Shown: positions 1 through 6,875 of the stretch, one piece after another
How positions within the stretch are numbered: position 1 is the stretch's first letter
How the letters are laid out: the number at the start of each line of letters is the position of its first letter
Source: an uncultured Megasphaera sp.
GTDB lineage: Bacteria; Bacillota; Negativicutes; Veillonellales; Megasphaeraceae
Direction of reading: 5' to 3'
NCBI GenBank assembly: GCA_900554215.1
Contig: USGG01000012.1
Coordinates: 1 to 39,330 of the forward strand
Length of the DNA stretch: 39,330 nt
Position numbers and translations under genes: made by a program
Notes under the pieces: model-generated
Seen by the model: the letters and a program-made list of their open reading frames with translations, nothing else
What the model was told of the DNA's origin: nothing
Databases searched by the model: none

Positions 1-58
1 GGGCGTCCCTGACAAAGGCTTCGTTTGCCGTCGTAATTTGCTGTATCAATGCTGACAT
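1..58 (-). CDS. Unidentified protein, N-terminal fragment cut by window edge
   Basis: A reverse-strand ATG at 58 follows a good Shine-Dalgarno site (GGAGGA, 6 nt upstream). The open frame runs off the window after 19 residues and begins MSALIQQITTANEAFVRDA. The fragment is too short to assign to a family. Its ribosome binding site immediately follows the stop codon of the small remnant at 71-184, so the two may once have been coupled. Confidence 0.55.
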   Translation of the reverse strand, partial: MSALIQQITTANEAFVRDA

Positions 59-70
59 GATCTGTTCCTC

Positions 71-184
71 CTATAGCCACCCGGCTCCGGCGAGCCGTTC
101 AGCCTTAATATATTCGTCGATTCCGAACGCCTCCACATGGCCGCACGCCACGATGTCGATACCACAAGGGCGGTCCGGACGGGC
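71..184 (-). pseudogene. Short C-terminal coding remnant of unknown protein
   Basis: A 37-codon reverse-strand frame lies between an in-frame TGA (185-187) and a TAG stop (71-73). It has no ATG and no ribosome binding site. Its composition (IDIVACGHVEAFGIDEYIK) looks like genuine protein, and its end overlaps the ribosome binding region of the next gene as in an operon. It sits between tRNA-Arg and the truncated gene at the window edge. The simplest reading is the tail of a gene whose 5' part was lost, possibly at the tRNA. No family could be recognised. Confidence 0.35.
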
Positions 185-199
185 TCATAGATAAAAAAA

Positions 200-276
200 T
201 GGTGCGCCCAAGATGACTCGAACATCCGACACGCAGTTTAGGAAACTGCTGCTCTATCCAACTGAGCTATGGGCGC
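200..276 (-). tRNA. tRNA-Arg (anticodon CCU, reads AGG)
   Basis: Cloverleaf on the reverse strand. The acceptor stem GCGCCCA/TGGGCGC has 7 pairs, discriminator A and an encoded CCA. The D stem is GCTC/GAGC, and the anticodon stem GCAGT/ACTGC carries the loop TTCCTAA, giving anticodon CCU. The T loop TTCGAGT is canonical. It reads the rare arginine codon AGG. Single-copy tRNA genes of this kind are common integration sites, and the coding remnant just downstream fits that, but no attachment repeat was identified. Confidence 0.95.
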
Positions 277-361
277 ACAATAATACTATACGCTATGTAT
301 GATAGCATGAATCAAAAAAAAAATAAAGTGGAGATTACGCAAAGACCAGCTCCTTTCACAC

Positions 362-404
362 AAAAAAACGTCGCCTCATCGTCGAAAAACGCGGAGGCGG
401 CGTT
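362..404 (-). terminator. Rho-independent terminator of the aspA operon
   Basis: Reverse-strand hairpin with arms AACGCCGCCTC (404-394) and GAGGCGACGTT (378-368), one G-U pair, followed by a run of seven T. It lies 12 nt after the aspA stop codon and ends the five-gene operon. Confidence 0.85.
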
Positions 405-415
405 ATATACTACTG

Positions 416-1849
416 TTAATTCGAAGCTAATTTCCAGCTGTCCTGATGATGGAGGAACGTTTCTCCCGCAATTCCCGGCTTCGTCATTTCTTGCAGCGAA
501 AGAATGACATCGAGCTGTTCTTTCGTCAAGATGCCGTGAGCCAAGATGATGTCCCGGACGGGCCGTCCCGTGCTGTACGCTTCTTTCGCCAGCATCGCAG
601 CTTCTTCGTAACCGATATGCGGCAGCAGCGCCGTAATCACGCTTACGCTGCGGTCCACCCAATGCCGGCAGCTTTCCGTATTCGCCTGCAAATCCTTCAG
701 AAGGTACTCTACAAAGGTCTGTACAGCGTTCGTCAAATAGTCCATGGAATGAAAGAGATTAAAAGCCATAACCGGTTCCATGACGTTCAATTCAAATTGG
801 CCGTTTTCAACGCCGAGAGTAATCGCCAAATCGTTGCCAATAACCTGATAGCATGTCTGATCCAATACTTCGGCAATCACAGGATTGACCTTTCCCGGCA
901 TAATGGACGACCCGGGCTGACGAGGCGGCACATTCAGCTCATGAAAGCCGCATCTCGGTCCGGACGCCATAAGGCGTATGTCATTCGCCATCTTAATCAG
1001 CACCAAGGCCGCCGACTTCATACTCCCCGACACTTCGGCGAACACATCCGTATTATTCGTAGCGTCGACCATATTGCGGGCCGTAACGAACATTTCCCCC
1101 GTCAGTTCCGACAATTTCGCCGCCGCGAGCCTGATATACTCCGGTTCGGCGTTCAGGCCCGTACCGACGGCGGTGCCGCCCATATTGATAATATGCGCAT
1201 CGTCCAGCGATTTCTCAATCCGTCTGCGGGCGCGGCGGACGGCGGACGCATAGGAGGCCATTTCCTGTCCCAACGTAATGGGCACGGCGTCTTGCAAATG
1301 CGTACGGCCCATTTTCAATACGTCTCGAAATTCATCGGCTTTTTCGTCCAGCCAAAATTCCAGCGTCCGCAGCGTACTGGACAAGGCCTTCCCCTTTGCG
1401 GCAAGGCATACTTTGATGCTCGTCGGAAATACGTCGTTCGTCGACTGGGCCATATTGGCATGGTTGTTCGGCGAAATGATGTCGTATCGTCCCTTCGGCT
1501 TGCCTAAGATTTCCAGAGCCCGATTGCAAAGGACTTCGTTCATATTCATATTAATAGACGTGCCAGCACCGCCCTGAATCGGATCGACAGGAAACTGATC
1601 GAGCCACCGTCCTTCTATAATTTCATCGGCCGCACGCGTAAGCGCCTTCCCGACGATGGCATTCAATCGCCCCGTTTCCATATTCGCCAAGGCCGCCGCT
1701 TTTTTCACAGTCGCCAGGGCCTTAATAAAGTCCGGATCCAGCCGTTCGCCCGTAATATGAAAATTCTTAACGGCCCGCATCGTCTGCACGCCGTAGTATA
1801 CGTCATCCGGTACGTTCATCGTCCCTAAAAAATCATGTTCTTTCCGCAT
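416..1849 (-). CDS. aspA: Aspartate ammonia-lyase (aspartase)
   Basis: 477 residues, the usual length for aspartase. It converts L-aspartate to fumarate and ammonia; in fermenters fumarate then feeds succinate/propionate formation. The aspartase/fumarase signature GSSIMPGKVNP (residues 313-323) with its catalytic serine loop is intact, as are the substrate motifs GTSINMNMNE (about 96-105) and GRTHLQDA (181-188). The PPRQPGSSIMPGKVNPV context resembles Bacillus aspartase more than class II fumarase, but fumarase cannot be fully excluded. The start is ATG at 1849 because GGAGGG lies 7 nt upstream; an in-frame ATG at 1885 has none. It is the last gene of the operon, 40 nt after the symporter gene, followed by a strong terminator. 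Confidence 0.9.
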   Translation of the reverse strand: MRKEHDFLGTMNVPDDVYYGVQTMRAVKNFHITGERLDPDFIKALATVKKAAALANMETGRLNAIVGKALTRAADEIIEGRWLDQFPVDPIQGGAGTSINMNMNEVLCNRALEILGKPKGRYDIISPNNHANMAQSTNDVFPTSIKVCLAAKGKALSSTLRTLEFWLDEKADEFRDVLKMGRTHLQDAVPITLGQEMASYASAVRRARRRIEKSLDDAHIINMGGTAVGTGLNAEPEYIRLAAAKLSELTGEMFVTARNMVDATNNTDVFAEVSGSMKSAALVLIKMANDIRLMASGPRCGFHELNVPPRQPGSSIMPGKVNPVIAEVLDQTCYQVIGNDLAITLGVENGQFELNVMEPVMAFNLFHSMDYLTNAVQTFVEYLLKDLQANTESCRHWVDRSVSVITALLPHIGYEEAAMLAKEAYSTGRPVRDIILAHGILTKEQLDVILSLQEMTKPGIAGETFLHHQDSWKLASN

Positions 1850-1889
1850 AGGTGTCCCTCCAATGATACAGCAAGTGAAATACAAAATA

Positions 1890-3353
1890 TTAAACTAACC
1901 GCGTCTTGCCGTTTTTCGTCACGGCGCTGACGAGAACAAATACGATAAAGTTCGCCGCTAAGGCGATAAACCCGGCGTTAAAGTGTCCGCCCAGCACCGG
2001 CAGCGGGTCCATCTGATTCAGCATGAGATAGAACACGAGGGCTTCGCCGACGACCAGGCCGCAGAGGGCGGCTTTCTTGCTGGCCTGCTTCCAAAACATT
2101 CCCAAAACCAGCAGCGGGAAGAACTGGGTGACGCCGGAATACCCCGTCAGCAGCAGGTTGACCAGCAGGTTGGAGTGGAAAATAGACAGGTACAGCGCCG
2201 CTGCTGTCAAAATAAGGATTAAGTATCGTGCCGTCCGCTTCATGTGTTCCGGCGAAATCCCTTCGTCGCCGCGGCGCAGCCCCTTAATGTATATATTGCG
2301 GGAAATGAGCAGGGACGTGGACAGCAGCAGGTCGGCCGCAGGAATCATGCAGGCCAGGGCGCCGGCCCCGCCGATAAGTCCCAGCACCCATACGGGGAAG
2401 GAATCCTTGACCATGTATAAGAAGGCCATGTCGGCAACGGGAATCGGATTGTCCGCATATACCAAGACGGCCGTAAAGCCGACGATCATCGGGAAGATGA
2501 GAAACAGGTGGCACACGGGCAGCCATACGGCGTTATGCCGCGGCACATCGGGATCCTTGGCGCTGAAGGTGTTCGTCGAAAAATGCGGCCACATGTAAAA
2601 CCCCGCCGCCATGACGACGAGGGTCGTCATGGCCCAGATGATATCCAGATTGCCCGTGCCTCCGGGAAACATCATAAACCCCGGCTTCATCGCTTCGACC
2701 TGGGCAAACATTTCGCCGATGCCGCCGCAGTAATGGTACGGCAGATACAAGCCGAAGAACAACATGGAACCCATCATCATGACGTCTTTGACGACAGCCG
2801 TCGAAGCGACACCCTTCAAGCCGCTCAAAAATACGAACAGGGCGACCATGACGAAGGCGATGACCATGGCGTATACCCGCGGAATCGCTCCTAAAGACGT
2901 GACTTCTACGATAAGGCCCAGCGCCGTCAGCTGCAGCTGCAAATACGGAAGCAGAAAGGCGACGCCGATGCAGGATACTAAAATTCCCAAGGGCCGGCTG
3001 TCGTACAGGTATTCGACCAGGTCGCCCTGCGTGACGAGCTGATGGCGATGGCCATACTGACAGACCCTCGGCAGAATGTGATAGCCGACGACGTAGGCCA
3101 GCGCCCCGTAGCCCAGGATATAAAAGGTCGGTCCGCCTTTGGCGTAGGCCCAGCCGCTGGCGCCTAAAAAGGCGAAGGCCGTATACACCTCGCCGGCCAT
3201 GATAAACCAATTCAGCCAGCGTCCGAAATTCCGTCCCCCGACGGCCCAGTTCTCAGCGTTCATGTGCTTATCTTTCAATCCGGGAATTGCGCCCAGAACG
3301 GCGATCCCGATGATGAAGACAAATAAAATAACCAGTGCGCTCATTGCCTCCAT
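1890..3353 (-). CDS. Sodium:solute symporter (SSS family), PanF/MctP-like
   Basis: 487 residues, almost entirely hydrophobic, with about 12-13 membrane segments, typical of the SSS family that couples Na+ to uptake of organic acids, pantothenate or amino acids. The segment around residues 35-80 (GGRNFGRWLNW, then an aromatic and glycine-rich helix) is characteristic of the PanF/monocarboxylate branch. The start is ATG at 3353 with GGGGGAG 6 nt upstream. The operon also encodes a DUF3311 mini-protein, the usual partner of this subfamily (compare yhjB/yhjC in Bacillus), although here a hydrolase gene lies between them. Substrate unknown; context (amidohydrolase plus aspartase) suggests an acylated or peptide-like amino acid or a dicarboxylate. 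Confidence 0.85.
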   Translation of the reverse strand: MEAMSALVILFVFIIGIAVLGAIPGLKDKHMNAENWAVGGRNFGRWLNWFIMAGEVYTAFAFLGASGWAYAKGGPTFYILGYGALAYVVGYHILPRVCQYGHRHQLVTQGDLVEYLYDSRPLGILVSCIGVAFLLPYLQLQLTALGLIVEVTSLGAIPRVYAMVIAFVMVALFVFLSGLKGVASTAVVKDVMMMGSMLFFGLYLPYHYCGGIGEMFAQVEAMKPGFMMFPGGTGNLDIIWAMTTLVVMAAGFYMWPHFSTNTFSAKDPDVPRHNAVWLPVCHLFLIFPMIVGFTAVLVYADNPIPVADMAFLYMVKDSFPVWVLGLIGGAGALACMIPAADLLLSTSLLISRNIYIKGLRRGDEGISPEHMKRTARYLILILTAAALYLSIFHSNLLVNLLLTGYSGVTQFFPLLVLGMFWKQASKKAALCGLVVGEALVFYLMLNQMDPLPVLGGHFNAGFIALAANFIVFVLVSAVTKNGKTRLV

Positions 3354-3383
3354 AACAAACTCCCCCTCTCGAACAGATAAAAT

Positions 3384-4244
3384 CTACGACGTCGCCGCGT
3401 CTAATACGGACTGCATCCACTGGCCGATCATCGCGCCGACAGTCAGGCGTGTTTCATCGAAAGCATGGTCAGCCTCCACTAGGTCAAACTGCTGTACGGC
3501 TGATGTTTCATGAAGCTGCAGCAGACGCCACAAGGGCCCGATCATATCCGCCGCCGGCGCGACGTCGTCTTTCGCCGCGCCGATGAAGTACAGGTTTCGA
3601 TCTTTGAGATCTTCGGTGGCATGGCGAAGTCCGAACTCGGCGTGAAGACAATATTGGGCGTCTTCATATAAGGCCTTCATACTGGACAGGCGCAGGACGT
3701 CGGCTCCCTGAATCAGCAGCTCCTTCAGCGACTCTTCGTCGCCCTTTTCAAACAACGACGGAAAATCGTAAGGAGCCATGACGGCGGCACCGCGAATCCA
3801 CGGCAGACGCCGCATGGCGTTTACGGCGGCAAATCCGCCCATGCTGTGTCCGATAAAAAACATCTTATCCGTATCAATACCGTATTTAGAAGCCGTTTCC
3901 GTCGTCCGGGCCCATTCCGCCGCGGCCACGGCGTCTTCGATGATGCCCGACAAGGTATATTGGCCTTCGCTTCCCCAGCATCCGCGATACGATATGCTTA
4001 CGGCGACGGCTCCCATCCGGCGCAGCCCCTGTCCGATATCAAACAGCGACGTATAGCCCGGATACCCGTGCAGGAGAATCGCACAGGGACGCCGTTCCCC
4101 CGGCATCCGTCCCGGCGTCATCACCGTTCCGTATATATGGGCATCCCCGCCGCCGCTGAGAATGCTCAGACCTTCCAGAGCCGGCGATATCTCGCCGGGA
4201 CGGCACGGCGGGTCCTGATACATATATTCCAAATGCAGCGTCAT
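3384..4244 (-). CDS. Alpha/beta hydrolase (acyl-peptidase/esterase type)
   Basis: 286 residues with a complete alpha/beta-hydrolase set: oxyanion motif HGYPG (59-63), nucleophile elbow GHSMGG with Ser134, probable Asp226/227 in AAKDD, and His260 in the DHAF motif near the C terminus. There is no signal peptide, so it is cytoplasmic. Its ATG lies one base after the DUF3311 stop and its ribosome binding site (GAGAAGGAG) is inside the end of that gene, so translation is coupled. It probably hydrolyses an ester or amide brought in by the symporter; the substrate cannot be read from sequence. Confidence 0.8.
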   Translation of the reverse strand: MTLHLEYMYQDPPCRPGEISPALEGLSILSGGGDAHIYGTVMTPGRMPGERRPCAILLHGYPGYTSLFDIGQGLRRMGAVAVSISYRGCWGSEGQYTLSGIIEDAVAAAEWARTTETASKYGIDTDKMFFIGHSMGGFAAVNAMRRLPWIRGAAVMAPYDFPSLFEKGDEESLKELLIQGADVLRLSSMKALYEDAQYCLHAEFGLRHATEDLKDRNLYFIGAAKDDVAPAADMIGPLWRLLQLHETSAVQQFDLVEADHAFDETRLTVGAMIGQWMQSVLDAATS

Positions 4245-4245
4245 A

Positions 4246-4446
4246 TTACATCTCCTTCTCAGACCGCAGCCGGTCTTTTTTATCTAATACCCACAGCGTA
4301 TGGATACAGGCCACCGTTACGATAACGCCGGCCTGAATCCAAAAGGCCAGAAAGGGCAGCCCGGCAATCTGCGGGTGAAAGGTATTCACAAACGGCAGGG
4401 CCGCGATAATCCAAATAAACGGAATCGCCGTCAATAGGCATTTCAT
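4246..4446 (-). CDS. DUF3311 small membrane protein, symporter partner
   Basis: 66 residues with two predicted membrane helices (about 4-24 and 30-50) and a charged C-terminal tail (KKDRLRSEKE), the pattern of DUF3311 proteins found beside SSS symporters, where they are presumed accessory subunits. The start is ATG at 4446: GGGGG lies 8 nt upstream and MKCLLTAIPF begins the first helix. The longer frame from 4476 adds ten residues without a ribosome binding site. It is 45 nt after the M20 gene and coupled to the hydrolase. Role inferred from family context only. Confidence 0.75.
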   Translation of the reverse strand: MKCLLTAIPFIWIIAALPFVNTFHPQIAGLPFLAFWIQAGVIVTVACIHTLWVLDKKDRLRSEKEM

Positions 4447-4491
4447 GGCATGTTCCCCCTTTTCACAGCAAAACAATTTGCGGCGCGGCTG

Positions 4492-5682
4492 TTAAGAATG
4501 AAGCCGCAGCCAGTCTGCGGCATACATGGCGTAGATTCCGGCCGCTCCCGGCAGCGCCGATTCGTCGAGCGTAAAGACATCGCTGTGATGAGAATGTACG
4601 GCGCCGGCGTCGGGATTATAAATGCCGATCAGGGCAAAGCATCCCGGCTTCATCTCCAGATAGTAGGCGAAGTCTTCGCCGCCTGTCGTCTTTTCCAGCG
4701 TCGTCACGGCGTCGTCTCCCAAAATCTTTCTGACGGCGTCTTCCGCAATGGCCGAGCATCCTTCGTCATTGACGACGGGCGGTACCATGACCCGGTACTG
4801 CAGCTCTGCCGAGGCGCCGTAAGCCGCCGCCGTGTTCTGAACGATCCGTTCCATCGTCGTCTTGATGTCCTCCGCCATTTCTTTCTTGAAATACCGCGTC
4901 GTGCCGCACAGCTCCGCTTCGCCGGAAATAATATTGAATCGCGTGCCGCTCTTCATGGTCCCGATCGTCAGGACGACCGAATCCAGCGGGCTGACATGAC
5001 GCGACACGAGGCTCTGCAAATTCAGGACGATAGCCGAGGCGACGACTGTAGCGTCCACGGTCTGCTGCGGCTGCGAGCCGTGGCCTGCCCGGCCGTGTAC
5101 GAGAATGGTAAATTCATCGGCCGCCGCCATCCGTTCGCCTTTTTCGACGGATACCTTCCCCGACGGCACGTCAATCCAAAGATGGCCGCCGAAGATGGAG
5201 CCGATTTCTTCATACCAATTTCCAAAGCGTATCATATACGGCGCGCCGCGTCCCGTTTCTTCACCGGGCTGAAAAATCAAATACACCGTGCCGTACAGCC
5301 GGTCCTTCATGTTGACCAGCATGCGCGCCGCCCCTAATAACACGGCAATATGGCCGTCGTGGCCGCAGGCATGCATGCAGCCGTCGCAGCGCGATTTGAA
5401 GGGCACGTCGGTCGCTTCCTGTACAGGCAAGGCGTCTATGTCGGCCCGCAGGGCCACGGCTTTTCCCGGATGATCCCCTTCAATCTTGGCGACTACGCCC
5501 GTATGCTGCTCTGGATTGACTTCGCACGGAATGCCCATATCTTCCAGGATATTGACAATTCGCAGCGTCGTCCGCCGTTCCTGAAAGCTCGTCTCCGGAT
5601 ATTCGTGAAATTGCCTCCGCCACTGGCAAATCTGCCCTTCGTAGGTCTTCATATAGGCTTTAATCATATCGGCGTCGTTCAT
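4492..5682 (-). CDS. M20D-family amidohydrolase/aminoacylase
   Basis: 396 residues, full length for M20D enzymes (hippurate hydrolase, N-acyl-amino-acid amidohydrolase, AmhX-like). Metal-binding motifs are intact: HACGHDGH at 104-111, the catalytic glutamate pair at 141-142 (PGEETGRGAP), a further conserved block TTGGEDFAYYLE, and a late HSHHSD histidine. It removes acyl groups from N-acylated amino acids or related amides in the cytoplasm. It is the first gene of the operon and starts at ATG 5682 with an AGAGGGGGAAG site. Being with aspartase suggests an N-acyl-aspartate-type substrate, but this is inference. Confidence 0.85.
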   Translation of the reverse strand: MNDADMIKAYMKTYEGQICQWRRQFHEYPETSFQERRTTLRIVNILEDMGIPCEVNPEQHTGVVAKIEGDHPGKAVALRADIDALPVQEATDVPFKSRCDGCMHACGHDGHIAVLLGAARMLVNMKDRLYGTVYLIFQPGEETGRGAPYMIRFGNWYEEIGSIFGGHLWIDVPSGKVSVEKGERMAAADEFTILVHGRAGHGSQPQQTVDATVVASAIVLNLQSLVSRHVSPLDSVVLTIGTMKSGTRFNIISGEAELCGTTRYFKKEMAEDIKTTMERIVQNTAAAYGASAELQYRVMVPPVVNDEGCSAIAEDAVRKILGDDAVTTLEKTTGGEDFAYYLEMKPGCFALIGIYNPDAGAVHSHHSDVFTLDESALPGAAGIYAMYAADWLRLHS

Positions 5683-5727
5683 TACTACTTCCCCCTCTGC
5701 CTTTCAGATTCTTTCACACTACGCGCC

Positions 5728-5754
5728 GCGCGGCTTTCTTTCCCCCAGCCGCGC
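5728..5754 (-). other. Second leader hairpin of the M20-aspA operon
   Basis: Perfect 8-bp inverted repeat (GCGCGGCT/AGCCGCGC, 11-nt loop) immediately downstream of the T run of the leader terminator. It has no T tract of its own. In RNA it could sequester the region after the terminator or fold alternatively with the GC-rich stem before it; the function is unproven. Confidence 0.5.
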
Positions 5755-5789
5755 AAAAAAGCGCCGTTGAACGTAGATTCAACAGCGCC
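5755..5789 (-). terminator. Leader intrinsic terminator/attenuator of the M20-aspA operon
   Basis: Reverse-strand hairpin with 11-bp arms (GCGCTGTTGAA/TTCAACGGCGC, one G-U) followed by six T. It sits between a consensus promoter and the first gene, about 23 nt after the predicted transcription start, so it would truncate transcripts at roughly 57 nt unless antiterminated. No gene lies upstream on this strand, so it cannot be an ordinary gene-end terminator. Confidence 0.75.
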
Positions 5790-5818
5790 GTTGCCGCACG
5801 TACTATGAAATTAAAGCC

Positions 5819-5847
5819 ATTATAGGTTTTCCCTTTTAGCTTGTCAA
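5819..5847 (-). promoter_or_regulatory. Consensus sigma-70 promoter of the M20-aspA operon
   Basis: Reverse strand TTGACA (5847-5842), 17-bp spacer, TATAAT (5824-5819): both hexamers match consensus exactly. Transcription would start near 5812 and immediately enter the leader terminator. Confidence 0.85.
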
Positions 5848-5902
5848 TAAAAGCCCCGTATTTTTTACAAAATAGTTAGAAATAGTTTAGGAAAAGTAAG
5901 GC

Positions 5903-5931
5903 TTGCGCGTCTATGCCATCCTTTTTATAAT
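5903..5931 (+). promoter_or_regulatory. Promoter of murQ-murP-mupG
   Basis: TTGCGC (5903-5908), 17-bp spacer, TATAAT (5926-5931), 32 nt before the murQ ATG. It is divergent from the M20 operon promoter with about 55 bp between the -35 boxes, leaving room for a shared regulator. No RpiR/MupR-type regulator gene is in the window. Confidence 0.7.
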
Positions 5932-5963
5932 GAAAGGTATAAGTAAAGAAAGGACCTTTGCAT

Positions 5964-6875
5964 ATGATCGATCTCCACTCTATCGCAACAGAACAGCGCA
6001 ATGAACAGACACGGCATATAGACCGGCTGTCTACGCTGGATATGATACGTCTTATCAACGAAGAAGATAAAAAGGCAGCCCTCGCCGTCGGGGCTATCGC
6101 CCCGGCCATCGCCGACGCCGTAGACTTGATCGCCGGCCGGCTGCGGCAAGGGGGCCGGTTATTTTACATCGGTTCAGGTACGTCGGGACGGCTGGGCATA
6201 CTCGACGCCGTAGAATGTCCGCCGACGTACAGCACGGACCCCGACATGGTCCAGGGCCTCATCGCCGGCGGGTACGAGGCCATCTTCCGGGCTAAGGAAG
6301 GTGCCGAAGACTCGCAGGACATGGGACGAGCCGACTTGGCGGCCAAGGCCGTCACGGCAAAGGACGTCGTCGTCGGCCTCAGCGCGTCGGGACGGACGCC
6401 TTATGTCCTCGGCGGACTGCAGTACGCCGCTTCCGTCGGCGCCGCGACGATTTCCATCGACTGCTCGCCTCAGGCTCCCATCGCCCAGTATGCGCAAATC
6501 GACTTATGCGCCCTCGTCGGCCCGGAAGTCATCACCGGCTCAACGCGCATGAAAGCCGGCACGGCGCAGAAGATGATCCTCAACATGCTGTCTACAGGAG
6601 CCATGATACGGCTCGGCAAAGTATACGGCAACCTCATGGTCGACGTAAAGGCCTCTAATGAAAAGCTGAAAGAACGAGCCTGCCGCATCGTCATGACGGC
6701 GGCCCAATGCGGACGAAGGGATGCCGAACAGGCCCTGCTTCAATGCCGCGGGCAGGCTAAAACGGCCATCGTCATGCTGCGCCTCGGCGTGTCCGCCGCC
6801 GAAGCGGAACGGCGCCTTGCCGCGCACGGCGGATACATAGACCAGGTATGCAAGGAGACAACTCATGACCGATAA
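5964..6875 (+). CDS. murQ: N-acetylmuramic acid 6-phosphate etherase
   Basis: 303 residues, normal MurQ length. It cleaves the D-lactyl ether of MurNAc-6-phosphate to give GlcNAc-6-phosphate and D-lactate in cell-wall recycling. The SIS sugar-phosphate motif IGSGTSGRLG (69-78) is present, and Glu84 (DAVECPPTY) and Glu115 (AKEGAED) align with the catalytic pair Glu83/Glu114 of the E. coli enzyme. The conserved GSTRMKAGTAQK block is also present. Start chosen at ATG 5964 (AGGA 9 nt upstream) rather than TTG 5958, which is too close to the site. It is first in the operon and overlaps murP by 11 nt. Confidence 0.95.
   Translation: MIDLHSIATEQRNEQTRHIDRLSTLDMIRLINEEDKKAALAVGAIAPAIADAVDLIAGRLRQGGRLFYIGSGTSGRLGILDAVECPPTYSTDPDMVQGLIAGGYEAIFRAKEGAEDSQDMGRADLAAKAVTAKDVVVGLSASGRTPYVLGGLQYAASVGAATISIDCSPQAPIAQYAQIDLCALVGPEVITGSTRMKAGTAQKMILNMLSTGAMIRLGKVYGNLMVDVKASNEKLKERACRIVMTAAQCGRRDAEQALLQCRGQAKTAIVMLRLGVSAAEAERRLAAHGGYIDQVCKETTHDR

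Noticed and set aside
279..318. Promoter-like TTGATT / TATAGT pair before tRNA-Arg
   Set aside because: The spacer is 19 bp and both hexamers deviate; not strong enough to list.
446..1507. 353-codon open frame antisense to aspA, and similar long frames opposite many genes
   Set aside because: Shadow frames caused by GC-rich third positions; no ribosome binding site, arginine/histidine-rich composition, and the opposite strand holds a fully conserved gene.
2533..3210. 225-codon minus frame inside the symporter gene
   Set aside because: Same strand but other frame; Arg/Gly/His-rich with no family likeness, whereas the symporter frame shows clear helices.
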